The translations under genes and the position numbers were made by a program. The notes under the pieces are model-generated. The model worked only from the letters and a program-made list of their open reading frames with translations, made no database searches and had not been told where the DNA came from. From Bacilli bacterium (GTDB lineage: Bacteria > Bacillota_I > Bacilli_A > RF39 > UBA660), in contig SKFZ01000009.1 in NCBI GenBank assembly GCA_007117695.1, positions 1 through 35,033 on the forward strand: DNA of 35,033 bases, given 5' to 3'. Positions 27,006 to 35,033 of the stretch are shown here, one piece after another; the first letter of the stretch is position 1; each line of letters opens with the position of its first letter.

Positions 27006-29945
27006 CATTTCTTCTAATTTAACACTAACTAGTTTACTAACACCAGATTCTTGCATAGTAATACCATACAGTGTGTCAACAAATTCCATTGTTTTCTTTT
27101 TATGTGTTATAAGTATAAATTGAGTGTCTTTTTTAAATTTAGTTAAGAATTCACCGAAAGATGCCACATTAACTTCATCAAGCGCAGCTTCCACTTCATC
27201 TAAAATACAAAAAGCAACCGGCCTTGATTTTAAAATAGCAAACAACAAACTTATCGCTGTTAATGTTTTTTCACCACCAGATAATAAAGATATACTTGAT
27301 AACTTTTTACCAGGCGGAGAGGCTACAATATTAATCCCGGTAGTAAGCATATTGCTTTTATCTGTTAACTCTAAATAAGCATTACCACCCTTGAAAAGCT
27401 CATTAAATACTTGTTTGAAATTTTCGTTAACAACTTCAAAAGTTTTTTGAAACTCTTTTTTCATAACATTATCCATCTTGTTAATTATTTCTAATAAGGT
27501 GTCTTTAGCGTTTTCTAAATCTTCTATTTGCTTTTCTAAAAAGTCTTTTCTTTCGCTAGTTTTTTCATATTCATCTTTCGCACCTATATTAACTTCACCT
27601 AATGATTTTATTTGTGACTTCAAAGTTGACACTCGCTTTCTAGCTTCATCAACATTAATTTCAAGAAGGTAATTTTTACACGCGTAATCATAAGTCATAG
27701 AATACTGTTCAGATAAATTATTCAAAAGTGTATCTAACTTAACATCTACCCTATTCAACTCAATTTCATTAGCTTTTAAATTTTTAGATATTTCTAAGTA
27801 TGTTGAATTTTCTTTCTTTAAACTCAAATTATATAAATCTAAATCATCTTTCGCTTTTGAACGCTTAGATTCTAACTGCTCTAACATAGAAAAACAATCG
27901 TTGTATTCTTTCTCCTTTTCATAAAAAAGTTTTAAAACTTCCTCTTCCTCGTTAGATAGTTTTTTATTTAATACGTTGTTAATCCCTTTTATTTCTCTTT
28001 CTAAAGCCTCAAGTTTTTCATTATATTGATTAACCAAATTGTGCGATTCCAAATACTTTTGTTCTGCACTAACCTTTTCTTTGGTAACTAAATAAAGTTC
28101 ATCTTCCATACTTTTAATATTATAGTCTACTTCGTTTATTTTTTCTTCTAAATCTTTAACTGTTGAATCTAATTCTTTTAACTTATACATAGTTAGTTCT
28201 AGTTCGTATTTATCAGAAATTATATTTCTTTCTTTTTTTCTAGATCCACCTGTTATAGATCCACCAACATGAACTACATCGCCATCTAATGTAACAATTT
28301 TAAACTTATTATTAGACTTTCTACTAATTTTATTAGCCGCATCTAAGTTATTCGCGACTATAACAGTACCGAGTTGGTTTTCAATAATGTTTTCATACTG
28401 TTTGTTATACTTAACTAAATTACTTGCAACATTAATAAAACCCGACTCTTTTCTTAATTCCTCTAATATATTTGAATCAATGTACCTCTTTTTTATAACA
28501 TTAATTGGAAAAAATGATGCTTGACCTAAATTGTTTGATTTTAAATAATTTATTGCTTCTTTAGCGCTCTCTTCATTATCTACCACTAAAAAATTACTTG
28601 CATATGAAAGTGCGGTTGATATTGCTTTTGCATGGTCTTTAGAAACTTCAATTAATTCACCAATCGGTCCATGTACCCCATTTAATTTTGGGTTATTTAA
28701 AATGCTTTTTACTGAACTAGGAAGTGATTGATTTTCTTCTATAGTAACCTGGAGTGACTTAGCTTGATTTTTAAGTCTCATTTCATTAAACGATTCAGTT
28801 TTTAAACTTTTTTCTAAATTGCTTCTTTTAATATTCAAATTTGATATATTTTCTTCAATTTTTCTCAACTTTGAAACAAATTCATTCACATTTTCTTCTA
28901 AGTTCTTTTCTTTTTTTTCTAATTTATCAATTTCATTTATATAATTGTACTTAGTTTCCTTTAAAGATACCAAGTTATCATGATACTTAGAATCATCAAC
29001 TTTATATTTTTGCCTCTCTAAAATAATCTTTTTTCTACTATTTGCTTCTTCTTTTTCTTTAGTTAATTTAAAGAGCTGATTGTTTAAATTACTAATTTCT
29101 TTTTCTATTTCTAATATGATAGTTTGATATTCTAAAACTTTCGCTTCATCACTTCTGCTTTTAGTACTGATTTTAGTTATTTCTTTATTTCCATCTTCAA
29201 CAGCTTTTTTCAACTCTTGATACTTTTCATTCAAAATAGTTATTTCCTTAGTAATCAAAGCAACTTCAATTTCACTTAATTCTTCTTTATAGTCTAAATA
29301 TTTAATCGCTTTATCCCTTTGCCCTTTTAATGGCTCAACCTGTCTTTTTACTTCTTCTAAAATGTCATTTATTCTAATAGAGTTTTCATGAGTCTTATCT
29401 AATTTTCTTAGTGCTTCTTCTTTTCTTTTCTTATATTTTAATACTCCTGCGGCCTCTTCAATAACAACTCTTCTATCATCTGCTTTACTACTAATTATAT
29501 CTTCTATTTTACCTTGTGAAATTATATTTAAACTTTCTTTTGAAATACCTGTATCTAAAAATAAATTAGTTATATCTTTCAACCTAGATTTTTGATTATT
29601 TATATAATATTCATTTGTTCCATCTTTATACAATACTCTTTTAATAGAAACTTCGTTAAAATCTAAGTTTAAGTACTTATCTTTATTATCAAAAACAAGT
29701 GTAATGGTCGCAATATTAGCGGCATTTCTTGATGAAGAACCAGAAAAAATAACATTTGTCATGTTATCTGAACCTCTTAAAGATTTTACAGATTGTTCTC
29801 CTAAGACCCAACGAACAGCATCAACAATATTTGATTTACCACTTCCATTTGGTCCAACAACTCCAGTAATACCATCATTTAATTCAATTTTAGTATTATC
29901 GGCGAAAGATTTAAAACCACTAGCTTTAATTTCCTTTAAATACAT
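26991..29945 (-). CDS. smc: Chromosome segregation protein SMC (short, 984 aa)
   Basis: 'GFKSFADNTKIELNDGITGVVGPNGSGKSNIVDAVRWVLGEQSVKSLRG', hinge 'NGVHGPIGELIEVSKDHAKAI...SITGGSRKKE', signature 'LSGGEKTLTAISLLFAI', 'CILDEVEAALDEVNV'. Confidence 0.98.
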   Translation of the reverse strand: MYLKEIKASGFKSFADNTKIELNDGITGVVGPNGSGKSNIVDAVRWVLGEQSVKSLRGSDNMTNVIFSGSSSRNAANIATITLVFDNKDKYLNLDFNEVSIKRVLYKDGTNEYYINNQKSRLKDITNLFLDTGISKESLNIISQGKIEDIISSKADDRRVVIEEAAGVLKYKKRKEEALRKLDKTHENSIRINDILEEVKRQVEPLKGQRDKAIKYLDYKEELSEIEVALITKEITILNEKYQELKKAVEDGNKEITKISTKSRSDEAKVLEYQTIILEIEKEISNLNNQLFKLTKEKEEANSRKKIILERQKYKVDDSKYHDNLVSLKETKYNYINEIDKLEKKEKNLEENVNEFVSKLRKIEENISNLNIKRSNLEKSLKTESFNEMRLKNQAKSLQVTIEENQSLPSSVKSILNNPKLNGVHGPIGELIEVSKDHAKAISTALSYASNFLVVDNEESAKEAINYLKSNNLGQASFFPINVIKKRYIDSNILEELRKESGFINVASNLVKYNKQYENIIENQLGTVIVANNLDAANKISRKSNNKFKIVTLDGDVVHVGGSITGGSRKKERNIISDKYELELTMYKLKELDSTVKDLEEKINEVDYNIKSMEDELYLVTKEKVSAEQKYLESHNLVNQYNEKLEALEREIKGINNVLNKKLSNEEEEVLKLFYEKEKEYNDCFSMLEQLESKRSKAKDDLDLYNLSLKKENSTYLEISKNLKANEIELNRVDVKLDTLLNNLSEQYSMTYDYACKNYLLEINVDEARKRVSTLKSQIKSLGEVNIGAKDEYEKTSERKDFLEKQIEDLENAKDTLLEIINKMDNVMKKEFQKTFEVVNENFKQVFNELFKGGNAYLELTDKSNMLTTGINIVASPPGKKLSSISLLSGGEKTLTAISLLFAILKSRPVAFCILDEVEAALDEVNVASFGEFLTKFKKDTQFILITHKKKTMEFVDTLYGITMQESGVSKLVSVKLEEMKKDI

Positions 29946-30001
29946 ATTAAAATCACCCGCAAACTATAATAATTATACTATATAAATACTTGATACACAA
30001 T

Positions 30002-30025
30002 AAAAAAAGCCCCTTTAGGCTTCTA
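30002..30025 (-). terminator. Rho-independent terminator
   Basis: AAGCC-TAAAG-GGGCTTTTTTT on minus strand just after the 30023 stop codon. Confidence 0.8.
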
Positions 30026-30559
30026 TTTTAAGGTGTGTTTTTCTAAAAGATCTAAAAGATAGTTTAAAACTTCTTTTAATTCAACAATTTTATCTTTTAT
30101 TTTATTGCTTTTCACATTAGTGTTGTCAATTCTTAATAAATAACTTTTACCTTCCTTAGAATAAGTAACTTCACTATTAAACATTTTATATTTATTTGAA
30201 ACTTTAATTAAATCATCCTCATTATCAAAAACAATATATATTTTTTTATTATTAATATAAATACTATCTTTAATAAATGATTTTAAATAATTTTTAATAT
30301 GATTATAGTCTATAAAAATGTAATCGATTTTATTTTTTTTATATTTTTTTTTTATTTTATTTAGTGGTAAATCAATTTTTTCAAAAAAACTTTTATTTTC
30401 TTCATCTCCAAATTCAATAGACTTTAATAAATGTAATTTTGAAATTTCTTTGTTTTCTTTAGCAGCTTTTAAAAAACTATTAAAAGAAATACCAATTAGT
30501 ATTACATCACCAGTTACATCTTTTATTAAATTGATTAATTTAGTTTCAATAACTTTCAT
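30023..30559 (-). CDS. Hypothetical protein, unknown function
   Basis: Intact ORF; ATG at 30559 behind GGAGA (track start 30571). Confidence 0.7.
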   Translation of the reverse strand: MKVIETKLINLIKDVTGDVILIGISFNSFLKAAKENKEISKLHLLKSIEFGDEENKSFFEKIDLPLNKIKKKYKKNKIDYIFIDYNHIKNYLKSFIKDSIYINNKKIYIVFDNEDDLIKVSNKYKMFNSEVTYSKEGKSYLLRIDNTNVKSNKIKDKIVELKEVLNYLLDLLEKHTLK

Positions 30560-30572
30560 AAATTTCTCCATA

Positions 30573-30745
30573 TAAAAACCTAGATTGAAGTGCCGCTAAC
30601 GATAAACCTGATCAACCAGGTGGGCATCACATTGCGAAATTAGGATCCTTATTCTAAAAATAAGTATTCAACACATCCACAAATTAGATTCCCAATCGTT
30701 ATAAAAATAGAGATTTTCATTTGCAAACACCATCATATCTAGGGT
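30573..30745 (-). ncRNA. ssrS: 6S RNA (SsrS) candidate
   Basis: Non-coding; consensus promoter; 5' CCCUAGAU pairs with 3' AUCUAGG plus GGUGUU/GGCACU; 5' 'UGUUUGCAAAUG' and 3' 'GUUAGCGGCAC' resemble 6S end blocks; 3' hairpin ACCUG-GUUGAU-CAGGU; ends in UUUUU. Confidence 0.75.
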
Positions 30746-30751
30746 AATTTA

Positions 30752-30780
30752 ATTATATCATTTAAGGTATCCATAGTCAA
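30752..30780 (-). promoter_or_regulatory. Near-consensus sigma-70 promoter (TTGACT-17-TATAAT, extended TG) for the 6S-like RNA
   Basis: TTGACT at 30775-30780, TATAAT at 30752-30757, spacer ATGGATACCTTAAATGA. Confidence 0.85.
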
Positions 30781-30791
30781 TTTTTCTTTAC

Positions 30792-31595
30792 TTAATATTC
30801 ATCTAAATAGTTGATTTTTTTATTGTCTTTTTTATACTCAATAATATTGTCTAAATTGACATTATGAGCACTTGCAAAAATATTTTTTCTAACATATTCA
30901 TTATTTTTTTCAAGTTCATTAATTAAATTTTTCATTTCGCTTCGTTTACTATCGTTTATAGATTTTGAAAGTGGACAACCACAATTTATAAACTCAAGAT
31001 TATTATAATTAACCCAAGCCTTAACGCTTTTTTCGTATACATTATAAAGTGGTCTAATTAACTCTACTCCTTCAAAGTTATCACTTTTAAGTTTAGGCAG
31101 CATTGTTTTAAATGTCCCACTATATAAAACATTTAACATAGTAGTTTCAATTACATCATCAAAATGATGACCTAGTGCAATTTTATTACACCCTAGTTCA
31201 CTTGCTTTATTGTAAAGATATCCTCTTCTCATTTTCGCACACAAATAACAAGGTTCTCTTTCAGCATTTTTCTCTACTATTTCAAAAATATCTGTTTCAA
31301 AAATTTCTATATTTAAGTTTAATTTTTTAGCATTTTCCTTTATCATTTTTAAGTTTATATCATTATATCCAGGATTCATAGAAATAAACTTTAATTTAAA
31401 ATCAATTCTTTTGTGTCTTTGAAATTCTTCTAACACTTTGGCCAGCAAAAAAGAGTCCTTACCCCCACTAATGCAAACTGCAATAACATCACCATCTTGA
31501 ATTAATTCATAATCATACACAGCCCTAATAAATTTTGCAAAAATATCTTTTCGATATTTTTTTATAATGCTCTTTTCAATACTTCTATAATCCAT
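30792..31595 (-). CDS. TtcA-family tRNA thiolation PP-loop ATPase
   Basis: SGGKDS PP-loop, 'CYLCAKMRRGYLYNKASELGCNKIALGHHFDDVIETTMLNVLYSG', 'NCGCPLSK'. Confidence 0.88.
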   Translation of the reverse strand: MDYRSIEKSIIKKYRKDIFAKFIRAVYDYELIQDGDVIAVCISGGKDSFLLAKVLEEFQRHKRIDFKLKFISMNPGYNDINLKMIKENAKKLNLNIEIFETDIFEIVEKNAEREPCYLCAKMRRGYLYNKASELGCNKIALGHHFDDVIETTMLNVLYSGTFKTMLPKLKSDNFEGVELIRPLYNVYEKSVKAWVNYNNLEFINCGCPLSKSINDSKRSEMKNLINELEKNNEYVRKNIFASAHNVNLDNIIEYKKDNKKINYLDEY

Positions 31596-31639
31596 TTTAT
31601 CACCACAACAATTATATAAAAATTAGCGTTTTATAGCAA

Positions 31640-31665
31640 GAAAAAAAGCGTATAATTACGCTTTA
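31640..31665 (-). terminator. Rho-independent terminator
   Basis: AAAGCGTAATTATACGCTTT followed by TTTTC on minus strand, overlapping stop of 31656 CDS. Confidence 0.75.
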
Positions 31666-32099
31666 ACCTTGTGATTGCTAATTTCTTTAACATTATCTAC
31701 TTCATCTAAAATTAAATGATCTACATTTTTACCATTAACCAATAAATTACCAACTATATTTGTTACAGCAGCATTTCTAGCACTTAAACTTAAAAGTGAA
31801 TAATAAAAATCTTTTTTCCCTTCAATTAACTTGAACCTGCTATTTTCAAGTGCATCTACTGTAAAATCCTCTACTACAATATCGTTTGCAACAACGTCAA
31901 TTTCAGTTTGCAAATCAGATTTACAATTTATTATTTCAACATCACTATTGCTAACTATTTTAATATTACCTGAAAACTCACATTCACTAAATATAACACT
32001 CTTATTATCTGTATTAAAAACCGTGTTTTCAAATTTATCATTTGAAAATCTAACAATTTCATCATTAGACTTTATATACTTTTCATTTGTTTTATTCAT
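31656..32099 (-). CDS. Hypothetical protein, possibly small beta-helix-like
   Basis: Intact ORF with 4-nt overlap with upstream gene; short beta-strand-like repeats (FENTVFNTDNKSVIFSECEFSGNIKIVSNSDVEIINCKSD). Confidence 0.7.
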   Translation of the reverse strand: MNKTNEKYIKSNDEIVRFSNDKFENTVFNTDNKSVIFSECEFSGNIKIVSNSDVEIINCKSDLQTEIDVVANDIVVEDFTVDALENSRFKLIEGKKDFYYSLLSLSARNAAVTNIVGNLLVNGKNVDHLILDEVDNVKEISNHKVKA

Positions 32100-32920
32100 T
32101 TTCTTTTACCTCTTTTCTGTTCATCTTCCAACAATTTTATAACTAAATCAGTAACATCAATACTCGCATCGTGCTCATCTAAATCATTTCTTAACTCAAT
32201 TAATCTAGATTTCAAAGTTTTGTTTTGCTGTCTTAATGTGATTATTGGGTCTCTTGAAATGCTCATTTCAATTGGAATTGCAACTTTTTGCTTTTTAAAT
32301 TTATAATCCTTTGTTGATGATAAAAATATTGATTCTAAATACTTTAATTCTTCTTTATCAACTATCGTTAACATAGAATAATCATAATTTCTACCTTCAT
32401 GTTTTCTTACAATAATTTTATTGGAATTAAGTGCTGAAGTAGTTGTTGAAATTTCTTTATCATGATTTATAACAAAAAAATTCATGTCTTGTATCTCTGA
32501 AATGTTTCTCATTGCTTCTGTTCTTGCCTTAATTCTATATGGATTTAACAATTTCCCGTCATATTTTTTATTAAATGCAATTGCACATGTTGGGTCTTCT
32601 GTTAGTAGTTCTAAAATTTTAAATGAGTGAAGCCTTTCAATTTTTAACTGCTTTTGCAAGTAATCTGTATCTTTTATAGCCTGTGAATCCACACCAAATA
32701 AATGAGCTAGATTTTTTTTAACAAAAGTGAAATTTACTTCTTCACCACTAGACAATAAAATTTTATAATCATAGTCTATATGATTTTCTTTATAGTTTTG
32801 TAATTGTTCTTTTAAATTTTCTAATACTTCTTTCATCTTATCGTCACCTGGATAATTAATTTCAAACTTGTAATTTGAATTATGAGATAAGATCAGATCT
32901 TCTCTTGAGATTGCTTTCAT
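32096..32920 (-). CDS. Hypothetical protein, possible PBECR4-like nuclease domain
   Basis: 'YKILLSSGEEVNFTFVKKNLAHLFGVD' N-terminal motif; ATG at 32920 behind AGGAGG (track start 32923). Confidence 0.65.
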   Translation of the reverse strand: MKAISREDLILSHNSNYKFEINYPGDDKMKEVLENLKEQLQNYKENHIDYDYKILLSSGEEVNFTFVKKNLAHLFGVDSQAIKDTDYLQKQLKIERLHSFKILELLTEDPTCAIAFNKKYDGKLLNPYRIKARTEAMRNISEIQDMNFFVINHDKEISTTTSALNSNKIIVRKHEGRNYDYSMLTIVDKEELKYLESIFLSSTKDYKFKKQKVAIPIEMSISRDPIITLRQQNKTLKSRLIELRNDLDEHDASIDVTDLVIKLLEDEQKRGKRK

Positions 32921-32945
32921 CAATTACACCTCCTAAGTCTTGTAT

Positions 32946-32974
32946 ATACTAACATAAGGTGTAATCTAAGTCAA
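32946..32974 (-). promoter_or_regulatory. Promoter TTGACT-17-TAGTAT upstream of the 32920 gene
   Basis: TTGACT at 32969-32974 (abutting aspS stop), TAGTAT at 32946-32951. Confidence 0.65.
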
Positions 32975-34699
32975 TTATAAATTTTCTTTTTTTAATCCTA
33001 ATTCTTTTAATTGAGAATCATCAATAGTATTTGGTGCTTCAGTCATTAAGCACTGGGCGCTAGCAGTTTTTGGAAATGCTATTACATCTTTAATATTTTC
33101 AGTTTTAGAAAGAAGCATAATAATTCTTTCCAAACCAAAAGCAATTCCTCCATGTGGTGGCACCCCATATTTGAAAGCTTCTGTTAAAAAGCCGAATTTC
33201 AATTTGATTTCATCTTTAGTTAACCCAAGTGTTTCAAAAACTTTTTCTTGTAACTTTGGATCACTAATCCTAATGCTTCCGCCTCCAACTTCATAACCAT
33301 TTATGACAAAATCATAAGCTTTTGCATAACATTTTGAAGGCTCATTTAAATAATTTAAATCAGTATTAATTGGTGCTGTAAAGGGGTGATGTGCCGAAAA
33401 ATATCTTTTAGCTTCATCATCATATTCAAACATTGGAAAATCTACTACCCATAAAGGTTTAAATTCACCTTCATTAATTAATGATAAATCTTTACCTAAT
33501 TTCAATCTTAGAGCTCCTAATGACTTTTTAACTACATGATGTGAATCTTTAGCAATGATTATAGTGCTATCACCCTTCAACGTTAAAAGTTCTTTAAGGT
33601 CTTTTAATTCATTATCAGATAAGTTCTTTACTAAACTTCCACTAAATTCTTTGTTTTCATACTTTAAGAAAAACAATTTATTAAGTCCAAATTTTTTAAC
33701 AAACTCAACTAATTTATCTTGTTCTTTTCTAGAAATATTGTTTTCTACTACTAAACAATTAATAGCTTCATTACCATTTATTTTAAACAGATCAAATTCC
33801 GTATGTTTAAAAACATCTGCTAAATTTCTTAATTTTAAATCAAACCTTAAATCCGGTCTATCACTACCAAAATCATTTATTGCATCTTCATATTTGATTT
33901 TTAAAATGTTTTCATCGAACTTAACACCTAAAAAGTCTTTGAAAATTTTCTTCATTAAACCTTCAACAACATTCATAACATCTTCTTGCTCGACAAAACT
34001 TAATTCCATGTCAAGTTGCGTGAATTCTGGCTGCCTATCTGCTCTTAAATCTTCATCTCTAAAACATCTAGCAAATTGATAATATCTTTCGATTCCTCCA
34101 ACCATTAATAACTGTTTAAAAAGTTGTGGTGATTGTGGAAGTGCATAAAACTTCCCATTATAAACTCTTGAGGGAACTAAGTAATCCCTTGCACCTTCTG
34201 GAGTAGATTTAGTTAAAATTGGAGTCTCAACTTCAATAAACGATAGTTCGTTTAAGTAATTTCTAATTAAACTTGTTACTTTGTGTCTTAAAACAATATT
34301 GTTTTTTATGTTTTCTCTTCTAATATCTAAATATCTATACTTAAGCCTTGTATCTTCTAGTGCAGTAGTATTTATAAGTTCAAAAGGAAGGTCATTTGAT
34401 TCGCTCAAAATATTTAAGTATGTTAAATCTATTTCGATATCACCATTTTCAATTTTAGAATTTATACTAGATCTTTTTATAATTGTACCTTTAACTTCTA
34501 TTACAAATTCACTTCTAATTTTACTTGCAAGAGAATAATATGTGTTTTCGGGTTTAACTACAACTTGTAAAATGCCGGTTCTATCTCTTAAGTCTATGAA
34601 AATTAATCCACCTAAGTTTCTAGCCTTTTGCACCCAACCTTTTAATACAACTTCTTCACCTAAATTTTTATTGGAAAATTCATTGTTAAATTTCTTCAT
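32975..34699 (-). CDS. aspS: Aspartyl-tRNA synthetase
   Basis: 'VVLKGWVQKARNLGGLIFIDLRDRTGILQVV', 'IEVETPILTKSTPEGARDYLVPSR', 'LPQSPQLFKQLLMVGGIERYYQFARCFRDEDLRADRQPEFTQLD', 'GIAFGLERIIMLL'. SD AGGTGATG supports ATG at 34699. Confidence 0.98.
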   Translation of the reverse strand: MKKFNNEFSNKNLGEEVVLKGWVQKARNLGGLIFIDLRDRTGILQVVVKPENTYYSLASKIRSEFVIEVKGTIIKRSSINSKIENGDIEIDLTYLNILSESNDLPFELINTTALEDTRLKYRYLDIRRENIKNNIVLRHKVTSLIRNYLNELSFIEVETPILTKSTPEGARDYLVPSRVYNGKFYALPQSPQLFKQLLMVGGIERYYQFARCFRDEDLRADRQPEFTQLDMELSFVEQEDVMNVVEGLMKKIFKDFLGVKFDENILKIKYEDAINDFGSDRPDLRFDLKLRNLADVFKHTEFDLFKINGNEAINCLVVENNISRKEQDKLVEFVKKFGLNKLFFLKYENKEFSGSLVKNLSDNELKDLKELLTLKGDSTIIIAKDSHHVVKKSLGALRLKLGKDLSLINEGEFKPLWVVDFPMFEYDDEAKRYFSAHHPFTAPINTDLNYLNEPSKCYAKAYDFVINGYEVGGGSIRISDPKLQEKVFETLGLTKDEIKLKFGFLTEAFKYGVPPHGGIAFGLERIIMLLSKTENIKDVIAFPKTASAQCLMTEAPNTIDDSQLKELGLKKENL

Positions 34700-35033
34700 G
34701 CTCATCACCTAATTTCTCATCTAAAAACCCTAATAAAAACTCTTCTTTAAGTTTTTCTTCTGTATGATTTTCATTATCTTTTATAGTTAAAACTCTTTCC
34801 CTTAACTCTTCTTCACCAATAATAATTACAAACTTAGAATTATATCTATCAGCTTGTTTAAAGTTAGCTTTTAAGTTTCTATCCATGTAGTCGATATCTG
34901 CTTTAAATCCATTTAATCTTAAAAATGCTAATAAGGAAAATGCATATTCTTTTTCCTTTTCACCAATTGGTACTAAATAAACATCTAAACTATTATTTTT
35001 AAGCAAGTTTATATTTTCTAAATCAAGAGCTTG
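34686..35033 (-). CDS. hisS: Histidyl-tRNA synthetase, C-terminal part (runs off window)
   Basis: Anticodon-binding domain 'VYLVPIGEKEKEYAFSLLAFLRLNGFKADIDYMDRNLKANFKQADRYNSKFVIIIGEEE'; open to window end; upstream of aspS. Confidence 0.92.
   Translation of the reverse strand, partial: QALDLENINLLKNNSLDVYLVPIGEKEKEYAFSLLAFLRLNGFKADIDYMDRNLKANFKQADRYNSKFVIIIGEEELRERVLTIKDNENHTEEKLKEEFLLGFLDEKLGDEHEEI

Noticed and set aside
30560-30790. Riboswitch/T-box leader for the 30023-30559 gene
   Set aside because: End-pairing stem, 6S-like blocks and the U-tract directly after the closing stem fit a stand-alone RNA better; not formally excluded without a covariance search
33555-34079. Plus-strand 174-aa ORF antisense to aspS
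   Set aside because: Shadow ORF of AT-rich coding sequence; aspS motifs on the minus strand are unambiguous
1-35033. UGA-as-Trp recoding (mycoplasma/spiroplasma code)
   Set aside because: Conserved proteins are full length under the standard code and their Trp codons, where inspected, are TGG

Overview
AT-rich, standard-code chromosomal segment of a low-GC Bacillota, most likely a Mollicutes-related lineage (inference from composition, a short SMC and gene content). Most genes are on the minus strand. Housekeeping genes: xseB-xseA-nusB, mutS, a YlbL-like S16/PDZ protease, dnaG-rpoD-trmK, rodA/ftsW, def, smc, a TtcA-like thiolase, hisS (partial)-aspS. An unannotated ~170-nt RNA gene (about 30573-30745, minus) has a consensus promoter, a closing stem and 6S RNA-like sequence blocks. 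A dispersed DNA-uptake/type IV pilus system runs through the window: PilB/ComGA ATPase, PilC/ComGB with a ~250-aa N-terminal extension, prepilin peptidase, ComEA, ComEC and four class III prepilins. Three of the prepilins carry large modular ectodomains: Ig-like; 18 tandem 22-aa BspA-type LRRs; and Ig-like plus FISUMP. Other notable signals: ComEC has no ATG/GTG/TTG start for its N-terminal ~126 codons (best candidate is AUA behind a good SD inside comEA); a recurrent compact promoter-SD module (TATAAT-N6-GGTGATAAN-start, predicting ~9-nt leaders); overlapping divergent -10 elements between comGA and a pilin gene; and an inverted repeat able to hide the SD of a possible PBECR-like nuclease gene in readthrough transcripts.
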